Assembly: GCF_014196455.1 (NCBI RefSeq)
Contig: NZ_JACIDS010000002.1
Span: 1-64,000, forward strand
DNA length: 64,000 bases
Direction of reading: 5' to 3'
Source of the DNA: Kaistia hirudinis
GTDB lineage: Bacteria > Pseudomonadota > Alphaproteobacteria > Rhizobiales > Kaistiaceae
Shown here: piece by piece, positions 27,067 through 35,300 of the stretch
Layout of the letters: every line of letters starts with the position of its first letter
Numbering within the stretch: the stretch's first letter is position 1
Made by a program: the position numbers and the translations under genes
The notes under the pieces: generated by a model
Told to the model about the DNA's origin: nothing
The model's input: the letters and a program-made list of their open reading frames with translations, nothing else
Databases searched by the model: none

Positions 27067-28050
27067 TCAGCCGTTCATCACGCCGAGCGCCACATCCTCG
27101 ATGCCGGCGGCGTCGAGCTTGTAATGCGCATAGAGATGCGTCGGCGGCGCGATCAGGCTGTACTCGTCATAGATGCCGTGCCGCCTGAGCTTGACGCCCG
27201 CGCCCTCGTCGGCGAGCACTTCTGCCACCGCCGCGCCGAGGCCGCCGATGACATTGTGCTCCTCGACCGTCAGCATCTTCTTCGCGCTGCCCGCCGCGCG
27301 GAGGATGGCCTCGCGGTCCAGCGGCTTGATCGACGCCATGTCGATGACGCCGACCGAACGGCCGGCGGCGTTGAGCTTCTTCGCCGCCTCCAGCGCGCCG
27401 TGCACGGCCATGCCGCAGGCGATGATGTTGAGTTCCTCGCCGATACTGTGCACCACGGCCTTCCCGAACTCGAACGTCACGCCGTCCTCGTAGACGATCG
27501 GATCGCGGCCGCGCGAGATGCGGAAATAGATCGGCAGCTCATAATCGGCCGAGGCACGGATGGCGGCCTGCAATTGCGGGCCGTCCGCCGGCGAGACGAC
27601 GGCAAGGTCGGCGATCGAACGCATCGTCGCGATGTCCTCGGTCGCGTGATGCGACGTGCCGTAGAAGCCGAGCGAGATGCCGGTATGGTGGCCGATCAGG
27701 CGCACGGGCTGTGCCGAATAGGCGACGTCCATGCGGATCTGCTCGCAGCACAGCAGGCCCAGGAACGACGCGAAGGTCGCGACGAAGGGCTTGAGGCCGC
27801 AGGTCGCGAGCCCCGCCGCCGCCGTCACCATGTTCTGCTCGGAAATGCCGAACTGGATATAGCGGTCGGGATAGGCCTTGGCGAACTTGTTGAGGCCGTT
27901 CGAATATTGGAGATCGGCCGAGCCGGCGACCACAGGATGGCCCGCCTCGGCGAGCTCGATCAGCCCGTCCGAGAGATAGGACAGGCCCGGATTGCGCGCA
28001 TTGAGCTCGCGATAGTGCCACGAATTCGGGGAAAGCGGTCCGCTCATCAT
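27067..28050 (-). CDS. Transketolase, C-terminal subunit
   Basis: A 327-residue half-transketolase with the pyrimidine-binding domain and the C-terminal domain. The TPP-activating Glu is in FGISEQNMVTAAAGLA. The GHHTGISLGFYGTSHHATEDIA segment matches the substrate-channel His region, and TVEEHNVIGGLGAAVAEVLAD is the C-terminal domain signature. It must pair with the N-terminal subunit encoded just upstream; the genes overlap by four bases (ATGA at 28047-28050). Split transketolases occur in specialised pathways for apulose phosphate, sulfo-sugars and other ketoses. Confidence 0.92.
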   Translation of the reverse strand: MMSGPLSPNSWHYRELNARNPGLSYLSDGLIELAEAGHPVVAGSADLQYSNGLNKFAKAYPDRYIQFGISEQNMVTAAAGLATCGLKPFVATFASFLGLLCCEQIRMDVAYSAQPVRLIGHHTGISLGFYGTSHHATEDIATMRSIADLAVVSPADGPQLQAAIRASADYELPIYFRISRGRDPIVYEDGVTFEFGKAVVHSIGEELNIIACGMAVHGALEAAKKLNAAGRSVGVIDMASIKPLDREAILRAAGSAKKMLTVEEHNVIGGLGAAVAEVLADEGAGVKLRRHGIYDEYSLIAPPTHLYAHYKLDAAGIEDVALGVMNG

Positions 28051-28937
28051 CCAATCTCCCTGGCTTCGATCTCGTCGATGGCGCGCTTGGCGTCTTCGGG
28101 GTCCAGCCAGCCGAGATGCCAGCCCGGCTCCGTCTCCATGTAGGAAACGCCCTTGCCCTTCATGGTCTTCGCGATGATGCAGCACGGCTTGGTGCGGGCC
28201 ATGTCGGCCGCAACGCGGCGCAGCAGCTCCGTCAGCGCGGCGACGTCATGCCCGTTGACGACATGCACCTCCCAGCCGAAGGCGCGCCACTTCTCGTCCA
28301 GCGGCTCGATGCCGATGACGTCGTCGACTTTGCCGTCGAGCTGGTAGCCATTGCGGTCGACGATCGCGATCAGCCGCGAGGCCTTGTGCGCGGCGGCCGA
28401 AAGCGCGGCCTCCCAGACCTGGCCCTCCTGCATCTCGCCATCGCCGAGCAGCGCGAACACATTATAGGTCTCGCCGGTGAAGCGCTGCGCGAGCACCATG
28501 CCGAGGCCGCCCGAGAGGGCATGGCCGATCGAGCCCGACGAGAAGTCGACGCCCGGCACCTTGCGCATGTCGGGATGGTCACCGAGCGGGCTGCCGAGGC
28601 GGGTATAATCGTCGAGCCATTCCTTCGGGAAGAAGCCGAACTCGGCGAGGATCGGGAACTGGCCGACCGCCGCATGGCCCTTGCCCATGAGGAAACGGTC
28701 GCGGCCGGGCCATTTCGGCTCGCCCTGCCGGATCTTCATGACGTCATAATAGAGCGCCGCGAAGATCTCCGCCGCCGAGAAGACGGAGGTGTAATGCCCC
28801 GTCTTGGCGATATCGATCAGCCGGATCGTCTCGAGGCGGACGAACTTCGCCTTTTCCTTCAGCATCGCGACCGTTTCGGCCGTCGGCGTGAAGTCGTTTT
28901 GGCCATGCAGGGCGGCAGATCCGCCGGGCGACGACAT
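28047..28937 (-). CDS. Transketolase, N-terminal TPP-binding subunit
   Basis: A 296-residue half-transketolase that binds the diphosphate of thiamine diphosphate. The TPP motif runs from GDGEMQEGQVWEA to the Asn in DRNGYQLDG. HYTSVFSAAEIFAALYYDVM and KGHAAVGQFPILAE are typical of the family. It transfers a two-carbon ketol unit together with the C-terminal subunit. The start at 28937 follows GAGGAAACC; the extension to 29246 is a shadow of the alcohol dehydrogenase gene. Confidence 0.92.
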   Translation of the reverse strand: MSSPGGSAALHGQNDFTPTAETVAMLKEKAKFVRLETIRLIDIAKTGHYTSVFSAAEIFAALYYDVMKIRQGEPKWPGRDRFLMGKGHAAVGQFPILAEFGFFPKEWLDDYTRLGSPLGDHPDMRKVPGVDFSSGSIGHALSGGLGMVLAQRFTGETYNVFALLGDGEMQEGQVWEAALSAAAHKASRLIAIVDRNGYQLDGKVDDVIGIEPLDEKWRAFGWEVHVVNGHDVAALTELLRRVAADMARTKPCCIIAKTMKGKGVSYMETEPGWHLGWLDPEDAKRAIDEIEAREIG

Positions 28938-28971
28938 GGTTTCCTCCTCGGTTGGTGCGGGTGAGGGCGGC

Positions 28972-30075
28972 TCAGGCCGCCCGGACGGGTCCTGATGGCG
29001 AAGCGGCCTCGACGGCGCACATGGCGGCCACGAGATCCGCGACGGACAGAGGTCGCTCGAAATTGCGGGCATGGGGCGCGGCCAGCGTCGGCTCGGCGAT
29101 CGCGGCCAGCATGGCGTCGTCGATGTCGGTTGCGCCGAGCGCGGCCAAGGTCTTGGGCAGGCCGAGCCGGTCGTAGAAGCCATAGAGATCGGCGAAGAAC
29201 GCCGCGTCACGGTCCGCCTCGAGCGCGAGCTGGACGAGCAGCGCATAGGCGACCTGGAGCCCGTGCTGCGCCTCGCGCACGCCCGGCACCTTGGAAAGGC
29301 CGCGCGTCATGGCATGGGCGATCGAAAGGCCCCCGCTCTCGAAGCCGAGCCCGCTCATCAGCAGCACCGCCTCGATCAGTTCTTCGAAGGCGCGGCTCGG
29401 CTGGCCGCTGCCGGCCTCGCCGAGCGCCGTTTCGGCATGGCGCCGCAGCACGTCATAGCAGGCCGCGGCGAGCGCCACGCCGGAGAGCGAGGACCGCGCG
29501 CCGAACATATTGTTGCCGTCGGCGCGGAGGCACTGCTCGGCCTCGAATTTCTTGGTCAGCGCATCGCCGATCCCGGCCAGCAGAAAGGCGCGCGGCGCCA
29601 GCGCGATCAGCGCGGTGTCGACGACGACATAGCGCGGGCTCACGGGGAGATGACGCACCTCGACGAGGCGATGATGCGCGTCATAGACGACATAGTTCTT
29701 CGAGGTCGGCGCGTCATTGGAGGCGACCGTCGGCAGCGACATATAGTCGGCGCCGCGCTCATGGCTGATCGCCTTGCCGGTGTCGATGCACTTGCCGCCA
29801 CCGGCGGCGACGATGACATCGGCCTCGATGCCGGAAAGGCGCGAACGGAGATCGGCGAGCGCGTCTTCGGTGACCTCGCCCTCGGTCGCCTCGATATGGA
29901 CAGCAACGCCGGTAGCCTCGCAACTCGCCCGTACGCGCGCCTCGATCAGACCGAGCACGAAACGATCGGCCAGAACGATCGCGCGCGGCCCGCAGGCCGC
30001 GATGAATTCGCCGAGGCGATCGAGCACGCCGGGACCCTGAACATACCGCCCCGGCGCTCCGAACACCAAAACCAT
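28972..30075 (-). CDS. Glycerol dehydrogenase-like iron-type alcohol dehydrogenase
   Basis: A 367-residue NAD-dependent group III alcohol dehydrogenase. The NAD motif VIVAAGGGKCIDTGKAI and SLPTVASNDAPTS are typical of GldA. Metal ligands are the Asp in AGIGDALTKKFEAEQ, His in SIAHAMTRGLS and His in EAQHGLQVAYALL. It oxidises glycerol or another vicinal polyol. The ATG at 30075 follows GGGGGAGAT; the extension to 30120 covers the operator. It is first in the minus-strand operon with the split transketolase and an SDR. Confidence 0.9.
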   Translation of the reverse strand: MVLVFGAPGRYVQGPGVLDRLGEFIAACGPRAIVLADRFVLGLIEARVRASCEATGVAVHIEATEGEVTEDALADLRSRLSGIEADVIVAAGGGKCIDTGKAISHERGADYMSLPTVASNDAPTSKNYVVYDAHHRLVEVRHLPVSPRYVVVDTALIALAPRAFLLAGIGDALTKKFEAEQCLRADGNNMFGARSSLSGVALAAACYDVLRRHAETALGEAGSGQPSRAFEELIEAVLLMSGLGFESGGLSIAHAMTRGLSKVPGVREAQHGLQVAYALLVQLALEADRDAAFFADLYGFYDRLGLPKTLAALGATDIDDAMLAAIAEPTLAAPHARNFERPLSVADLVAAMCAVEAASPSGPVRAA

Positions 30076-30111
30076 CCCGATCTCCCCCACTTCCGGCTCG
30101 CTACAGGAAGC

Positions 30112-30123
30112 ATCATGCATGAT
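30112..30123. promoter_or_regulatory. Palindromic operator, GntR type, minus-strand operon
   Basis: ATCATGCATGAT, a perfect 12-base palindrome, lies 36 bases upstream of the glycerol dehydrogenase-like start. It is identical to the core at 19766-19777. Flanking CATCAT and ATGATG (30111-30131) add further symmetry. Confidence 0.7.
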
Positions 30124-30532
30124 ATATGATGTGCGTTTCTAGGCGAGTTCCACGGGCGAGGCAAGGGCAGAGATGCGGCGTGGCATGATGCGCCGTTCAC
30201 GGCGTCGAGAGGATCTGTCGAGCGACAGACAGTACGGACTGAGCGAGATCGATGGGGCCGGGCAGCTGCCGGTGTCGGCAGACAGACGGGGCCTGCGGAT
30301 CATGCCGGCGAGGGGCTGCCTGGGGCGGCAGGCACGTCGAGTCGGGATTGCCGGCTGCAGCCCGGCAATGACACCCGTCCGGAAAGCCTGAATATCGATG
30401 GGTCAGCGACATCGACAAACACGCCAACGAACGCTGGCGTCCAGGGCCAGTCGCCGTCTGCACCTTGGTCGAGATTCGTATTATGTCGGGAATGTCTTCC
30501 GGGGCAGGGAGCGAAGCTTGCCGGGGGAGGGG

Positions 30533-30546
30533 TGGTGCCGCTTACA
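30533..30546. other. attL: Left attachment site of the tRNA-Thr island
   Basis: TGGTGCCGCTTACA is repeated exactly at 54629-54642, where it is the last 14 nt (with CCA) of tRNA-Thr. It marks the left end of a 24-kb integrated element. Confidence 0.8.
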
Positions 30547-31060
30547 TCACTCATATTAGGCCTCTAACTGACTGATAACCATCATGGATAAAAAATAGAA
30601 GAACGATCATACCAACTAAAATACCAACATCTCTTTGTGCTCGATTTTCGCCCGAGCGGAGCACCGCGTCCGATGCGAGATATCCACACAATGTTCGTTA
30701 CCTGCGGCCCCAGCTATATGGCCTCAGAATCGGCTGCGCGTGTGACGACTCCTCCTGAGGAGGGATGCGAGCTTAGACTGGAGACGCGACCGCCACTGCC
30801 ACTCCAAACGTGGCGGGCGCCGTCCGGCATCAGTGGAGCCGGTGCCGGTAACGGCAGAATGAGGACCGACCGTCAAATGTCCTAACCGGATCGGTGGACG
30901 GGCATTGCGCCCCCCATTGTGTGGCCGTGGACCATTCATAGCAAACTGGTGCACACTCCCACGGTAACGTATGGGACGCTCATCCGGACATCCCCGCGGC
31001 GCGCCACGGGCAAGCCGGTTGGCGCGCGCCAACCGGCTGGGTTGTTGGTGAGCGCCTACT
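30547..31060. other. AT-rich left end of the island, no gene seen
   Basis: About 510 bases inside attL. The first 110 are AT-rich and contain two integrase arm-type boxes. The rest is GC-rich with only short unconvincing frames (an 82-codon frame at 30637-30885 has no ribosome site or domain). Confidence 0.5.
30609..30628. repeat. Paired arm-type integrase sites (left)
   Basis: ATACCAAC occurs at 30609-30616 and 30621-30628, 12 bases apart start to start. The same pair with the same spacing lies at the right end of the island (54497 and 54509). Confidence 0.65.
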
Positions 31061-31456
31061 TTACTGGATCCAAACTTTCGCTGACCAGCCATCCTGGCCA
31101 CCGCGTTTAGCTAAACAGTGCATATTCAAGATGTTGAATGGGGATTCAAGACTCACATTCACCATGTAGAATGGAACTGCTGCGACAATAAAATATCCTT
31201 GAGCATTTCGTTCGATAGAGACATTCGATTCATCATCAATATCTGGATATGCGGCCTCCAGCCGCTCCATTTCCTGGGTTTCGGTGGGCTCAGTTGGCTC
31301 ATTAGAATTCGTGGCGTACTTCTGCTGAAAAACCTCGACGCACTTCGAAAACGCGCCGCGTCTATCGTCGCTATCGTCGTCGCCAAACGCGCGCGATGCC
31401 ACTATTCCGACCACGACCACGCTGGCCAGGCCGATGTAGAAAAGCCTTGACTTCAT
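31061..31456 (-). CDS. Small exported hypothetical protein
   Basis: A 131-residue protein. An N-terminal signal peptide or membrane anchor (FYIGLASVVVVGIVASRAFG, about residues 5-24) is followed by the acidic stretch DDDSDDRRG. A compact domain follows with two Cys (SKCVEVF and NMHCLAK). The C-terminal half VSIERNAQGYFIVAAVPFYMV looks like a beta-rich domain. I do not recognise a family. The start at 31456 begins the signal sequence. It is near the left end of the island, 375 bases downstream of the protease-like gene, and appears monocistronic. Confidence 0.6.
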   Translation of the reverse strand: MKSRLFYIGLASVVVVGIVASRAFGDDDSDDRRGAFSKCVEVFQQKYATNSNEPTEPTETQEMERLEAAYPDIDDESNVSIERNAQGYFIVAAVPFYMVNVSLESPFNILNMHCLAKRGGQDGWSAKVWIQ

Positions 31457-31830
31457 TGTTGTCCCCGTTTTGCACGACCAAGTGCACGCCGCACCCGGCC
31501 TGGCGCCAGGTGGTTGGTCGCGTGAAAACGAGGCTGAACACGCCCTGCCTATTTCTCCAGTCCGTGCAAACGCAAGCGCTCGCACGGATGTCGAGTTTTG
31601 TATTTGGCAGGCCACCCGACATGGGGGTCTGCCTCGCTATTGCCGCGACCAAGCGACGTGTTTTGATGATGGCACATCGGCCACCTAGGGGCAAACCGAG
31701 CGAACCACGGGTGGATGTCCGCGCACTGCTCGATTCGTTGCCGTCTTGAAGGTATTGCTCGGGGGCAACGCGCCACCTTGCGCATTGCATGGTTAGAGCG
31801 TCGACACCCGGATCGGCGTTAGGTACTGCT
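31457..31830. other. Intergenic, no gene seen
   Basis: About 370 bases between the exported protein and the protease-like gene. It contains an imperfect inverted repeat (CCGTGC...GCACGG near 31560-31586) but no T-run or convincing frame. Confidence 0.4.
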
Positions 31831-32370
31831 TCACGCGAGACGGAGCCAAATGATCGACGCACCGTCGATGATCGATTCCCTTCGACAGCGTTCGATACGC
31901 ACACGACTGAAGCCGGCGCTGTCGAAAAACGCCAGGTATGCCGTCGTGAACCTATGAGCGACCGTCCAGTGGTCGAATTCGCCTTCCAATCCGACGAGCA
32001 CTGCCGAGTTCGTTTGCGGTAGCGCCTGATCGAGCCACAGCAACACATCGTTCGAAGGGACACGCTTCTGGCCATGAAAGGGGCGCTCGGCCGTTAGTTC
32101 GAGCCCATGTCGTTTGGCAATGTGTGTGCGCGCAGCTCCCGTCAGCTTCCACAGGGGGGCTGCGTCCATGCCGTACGTAGTTGCTCGCAAGGCGCCGATT
32201 TCCTTATTTGCCGCCCGCATGAGCTTCGAAAACAGCAGCTTCAGTTCCCCCTCGTCGAGAGGCGCTCTCGTGCCGATAGCTCGCCGAACGGCGTTGATGA
32301 CGGCGTAGACTCCGCATAGCGCGTCGAGGTCGCCCTGCCGCAAGGGGACTCGATGATCTCGCGTTCTCAT
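31831..32370 (-). CDS. Papain-like (C39-type) cysteine protease candidate
   Basis: A 179-residue protein with the pattern of a small papain-fold peptidase. A Cys sits at the start of a helix (QGDLDALCGVYAVINAV, Cys near residue 19), followed by a His in GEFDHWTVAHRF and an Asp in AFFDSAGF, in the order Cys-His-Asp. It has no signal peptide. I prefer the ATG at 32370, after AGGTG; the frame opens with a TTG at 32385 overlapping the DUF3768 stop. It is in an operon with a DUF3768 gene. Proteins with this DLDALCGVYA-like motif occur on mobile elements, but substrate and role are unknown. Confidence 0.6.
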   Translation of the reverse strand: MRTRDHRVPLRQGDLDALCGVYAVINAVRRAIGTRAPLDEGELKLLFSKLMRAANKEIGALRATTYGMDAAPLWKLTGAARTHIAKRHGLELTAERPFHGQKRVPSNDVLLWLDQALPQTNSAVLVGLEGEFDHWTVAHRFTTAYLAFFDSAGFSRVRIERCRRESIIDGASIIWLRLA

Positions 32371-32381
32371 CACCTGCCCGC

Positions 32382-32753
32382 TCAATACTCATTGGCCAGC
32401 ATCACGGTCATCACACGAGCGGTGACCTTAGCGTCGGCGGGGTCTGGAGAATGAAGGCGCAAACTGCGGTCGTAATAGTCGATTTTGAAGAGGACCTTCC
32501 TTTCCTCGAATACGATGGAACCAAAGTCGCGTTCGCCGTAGGGATCGTTGTTGGTATCGAACGCTTCGAATGCTGCGATCGCCGCCAGGATCGCGGCAAC
32601 CGCGGCAGGGCCCATTTCGGCGATGCCGTCGGTCACCACAACACTGCCACCGCGATGCTCTGTCCGCAGCGCGTCGTTGTGGCGGCGGATGCGCTCCAGG
32701 CGTGAGGGCGAACGACGACGCGACGGTTTTGACGAAGTGTCATGATTGTTCAT
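32382..32753 (-). CDS. DUF3768 family protein
   Basis: A 123-residue protein with the DUF3768 signature: IRRHNDALRTEHRGGSVVVT, AILAAIAAFEAFDTNNDPYGERDFG, KIDYYDRSL and SPDPADAKVTARVMTVMLANEY. The family is common on plasmids and integrative elements of alphaproteobacteria and has no known activity. A basic N-terminal leader (SSKPSRRRSPSRLERIRR) precedes the domain. The start at 32753 gives the natural length. It is coupled to the protease-like gene. Confidence 0.85.
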   Translation of the reverse strand: MNNHDTSSKPSRRRSPSRLERIRRHNDALRTEHRGGSVVVTDGIAEMGPAAVAAILAAIAAFEAFDTNNDPYGERDFGSIVFEERKVLFKIDYYDRSLRLHSPDPADAKVTARVMTVMLANEY

Positions 32754-32838
32754 GATTTGTTCCAATCTAACTACAAGCACATACCCGCGAGTGGACGGCA
32801 CAGCCATTGATGTCCGGCCGAGCGATCGAGGCTGACGA

Positions 32839-33420
32839 TCACAGCCGGTGCACCAAGCGCCGCTGCGCCGGCTCACTGCCATCAATGTAGCCCTGCGTCG
32901 TCTTCAACGACCGATGACCAGCGAGAAGCTGAACATCCCTCAGCGAGCCGCCGGCCGCTCCCGCAAGCCGCGCCGCATGCGTGATGAAAGTGCGGCGCCC
33001 CGAATGTGAGGAGCATCCGATAAGGCCCAGTTCGGCATAGAGCCGGGCGAACCAGTTGACGACTGAATCGGGCGTCATTGGCCGAGCACGCTCGGATCGC
33101 ACCACGCTAGCCAATGGGTCGACGATGGTGACGCCCTGAAGCCGCGTCAGCGCTTGCTTGAGCGCTGGATGCATCGGAATCCGACGACCGCTGCCCTTTT
33201 TGGCCGCGCGTGCCGGTAGTTCGATCGTCGTGGCGATCCGGCCGCGGTGGTCGGTCACCATTCGCCACGTCAGTCGGGCGATTTCGCAGGCCCTTAGCCC
33301 TGCTTTGACACTCAGCTGTAGCATGACGGCATTTCGTTCGGGATGGCGGCTATTCGCCACCCATCGCAGCGCACGACGAACGTCGGCGCCGCCAAGGACC
33401 TTGGCGGGTTGTCCAAGCAT
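32839..33420 (-). CDS. Compact tyrosine recombinase (catalytic domain only)
   Basis: A 193-residue tyrosine recombinase with a complete active site. Arg is in AGLRACEIARLTW, Lys in AKKGSGRRIPM, His-x-x-Arg in SHSGRRTFITHA, His in LLAGHRSLKTTQ and Tyr in GYIDGS. The N-terminal core-binding domain (~90 residues) is missing, so DNA binding must be limited or helped by a partner. The start follows AGAGAGAG directly upstream of ATG 33420. It is distinct from the P4-type integrase at the right end of the island. It may be part of an older element nested in this island. An AT-rich inverted repeat lies about 90 bases upstream. Confidence 0.85.
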   Translation of the reverse strand: MLGQPAKVLGGADVRRALRWVANSRHPERNAVMLQLSVKAGLRACEIARLTWRMVTDHRGRIATTIELPARAAKKGSGRRIPMHPALKQALTRLQGVTIVDPLASVVRSERARPMTPDSVVNWFARLYAELGLIGCSSHSGRRTFITHAARLAGAAGGSLRDVQLLAGHRSLKTTQGYIDGSEPAQRRLVHRL

Positions 33421-33933
33421 GAAACTCTCTCTGTGTTGACGGTGGTTTCGTCAGCGCGCGGCAACTCGCCGGCTGACGATTGATAATACCATGCCGCTCA
33501 AAAAAATCAATATAATCAGATACTTATATTGATGGCGAGCCAATTGCGTCTCGCGAGGCGCAACTGAGGGCGCCGCGGCTCATGGCCGCCGTGGCGTGGG
33601 CACGGCGGATAATCTGAAACGGGTTCCTATCGTCGAGTTTGCCGCCGCGCCGTCGTCAAAGGGTATTGTAAGCCTCCACGCGGTCGCGCTGGGGGAGCGT
33701 TGAGCTATGTGAGACACGCTACCAAATTGTTTGCGACCGGCGCCCTGAAAGCACGCGGCGTTGCGCAGAGACCCATGCTGTTAGCGCCAGATCAGACCAG
33801 GGGTGCGGCGCCGTCACGGCCGGGCGCGCCAAAGTCGTGGACTGTCGGGCGGGGCGATTGTTGACGCTCCCGATCTGTGGCCATCTCCTAGGTATCGCCG
33901 CTGGACGCGGAGAAGCTCCACGGGGGCCATTGG
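33421..33933. other. Intergenic between recombinase and gspK, no gene seen
   Basis: About 510 bases. The first part is AT-rich and holds the inverted repeat at 33507-33532; the rest is GC-rich without a supported frame. Confidence 0.5.
33507..33532. repeat. AT-rich inverted repeat upstream of compact recombinase
   Basis: TCAATATAA at 33507-33515 and TTATATTGA at 33524-33532 form perfect 9-base arms around an 8-base spacer. The 8-base spacing resembles a tyrosine recombinase core site, but it could equally be an operator for the recombinase gene. Confidence 0.6.
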
Positions 33934-34755
33934 ATGCCGGTCGAGAGCACGATGATCGAAGCCGGCCGACCTCCGACCGCTTGTGCGTCCTGTTCCAGGA
34001 GCGGCCGACCCAGAGCGGATGATCAGGGCTTCGTGCTTCTCTTCGTTCTGCTTACGATCGCCGTTCTCTCAATCGGAGCGATTGCACTGTCGACCCGGTC
34101 GCTGAACGCGATCGACACCACGAGGGCGGAACTCGCCGCGGCTGAGGAGCGTGCCCTTCTCGATGCGGCGACGGCCCGGGCCATCCGGGCGCTCCAATAT
34201 CGCGAAGACCCGCTCGAGCTTCCGAAGACATCGAGAGCCCAGCCTGCCTCCTGGCAATTTGGATCGTCGACCGTCTCGATCTTCCTGGAGCGCGAGGGCG
34301 AGAAATTCGACGTGAACGCGAGCGATCTCGGCGTGCTGCCGCGCTTTGCAGCAAACCTCGCGCTGTCGGGGAAGAGCCGGCAGACGGTCGTCGACGCGAT
34401 CACGCGCGCGCGTGCCGATCATGTCATCATCTCCGACCTCGGAGCGCTGCTTCCCGATTGCGAGCGACTCGGCAATGGCGCCAGCCGGCTTGCGCGCTCG
34501 ATGACGATCGCGACGCGGCAGCGGATGCCAGCCGGCCTCGACGGCGCCGCGACGCCGGATCAGCCGTCCATTAGTGAGCCCCAGCCTTCGCCGACGACAA
34601 CGAGTCCCTTGCTGACCATCGTCACGGAGCATGGCGGGCAGGAGCTCAGAACGCTCGTGAATGTGCTGGCGCGTGCCCCCCACGTCGAAATCATCCAGTC
34701 GACGATGACAGCGTCGACCAATGATGAGGTCTGCGACGAGGGGATATCGGATTAG
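33934..34755 (+). CDS. gspK: Type II secretion minor pseudopilin GspK
   Basis: A 273-residue prepilin-like protein. The class III signal is DDQG followed by FVLLFVLLTIAVLSIGAIAL. Mature position 5 is hydrophobic rather than the usual Glu, a hallmark of GspK, which caps the pseudopilus tip with GspI and GspJ. It is shorter than typical GspK (over 300 residues) and its C-terminal ~70 residues are low complexity before a short conserved end. An alternative ATG at 33952 shortens the leader. Unlike all other gsp genes here it is on the plus strand, ending tail-to-tail with the gspC-like gene with a four-base overlap. Confidence 0.75.
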   Translation: MPVESTMIEAGRPPTACASCSRSGRPRADDQGFVLLFVLLTIAVLSIGAIALSTRSLNAIDTTRAELAAAEERALLDAATARAIRALQYREDPLELPKTSRAQPASWQFGSSTVSIFLEREGEKFDVNASDLGVLPRFAANLALSGKSRQTVVDAITRARADHVIISDLGALLPDCERLGNGASRLARSMTIATRQRMPAGLDGAATPDQPSISEPQPSPTTTSPLLTIVTEHGGQELRTLVNVLARAPHVEIIQSTMTASTNDEVCDEGISD

Positions 34756-35300
34756 CGGCGGAAGCGGCGAATGACGGAGCTGGGGCCGATCGAGGGCGCT
34801 TGCTGAGGGGGCAAGTTTACCTGGGCCTCGCCTGCTAATGTCTCGGGCGCAGCAGCGTCGGTCGAAGGCTGATCGAGCATAAGGATCGAGCGGACACCAT
34901 CGCCTTCGAGCGTGACAGTCTTGCGGGCGATCTCGGCGACGGTCCATTGCTCGAAGACCTCGCCCTTGCGCAGGCGGACGATCGGTCCGTCCTTGCTCTG
35001 CTGGAGCACCGCAACATTTGCGCCGGGGCCGCCGATCACGCCGATCAGGCGAAGATCCGGAGCCTTGGGCGCGGTGTCGACGGGTGGGGCTGCCACGACA
35101 ATCGCGGCCCGAAACAGGTCGACGCCCGGCCCAGTTGGAGCAGAGGCCGGGACCTGCGGTTCCACAAGGGCGGCCTTCGCGGTCGTCATCGGCCGTTCGT
35201 CCAAGCCGCCGACATCCGGCGCCGATGAAAACGCCAGAGGCCAGGCGATCAGCGCGAACAGCGTTGTGTTGACGGCGACGAGAGCGAGGCGGCGGCTCAT
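34752..35300 (-). CDS. GspC-like type II secretion inner-membrane protein
   Basis: A 182-residue protein. A single N-terminal membrane segment (LALVAVNTTLFALIAWPLAFS) and a proline-rich linker precede a GspC homology-region-like domain at about residues 80-145. That domain contains LRLIGVIGGPGANVAVLQQ and IVRLRKGEVFEQWTVAEIARKTVTLEGDG. In GspC this domain contacts the secretin GspD in the periplasm. There is no PDZ or coiled-coil C-terminus; the protein ends in a short Pro/Ala tail. XpsN- or GspN-type naming is equally possible. It overlaps gspM by four bases and is last in the gsp operon. Confidence 0.7.
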   Translation of the reverse strand: MSRRLALVAVNTTLFALIAWPLAFSSAPDVGGLDERPMTTAKAALVEPQVPASAPTGPGVDLFRAAIVVAAPPVDTAPKAPDLRLIGVIGGPGANVAVLQQSKDGPIVRLRKGEVFEQWTVAEIARKTVTLEGDGVRSILMLDQPSTDAAAPETLAGEAQVNLPPQQAPSIGPSSVIRRFRR

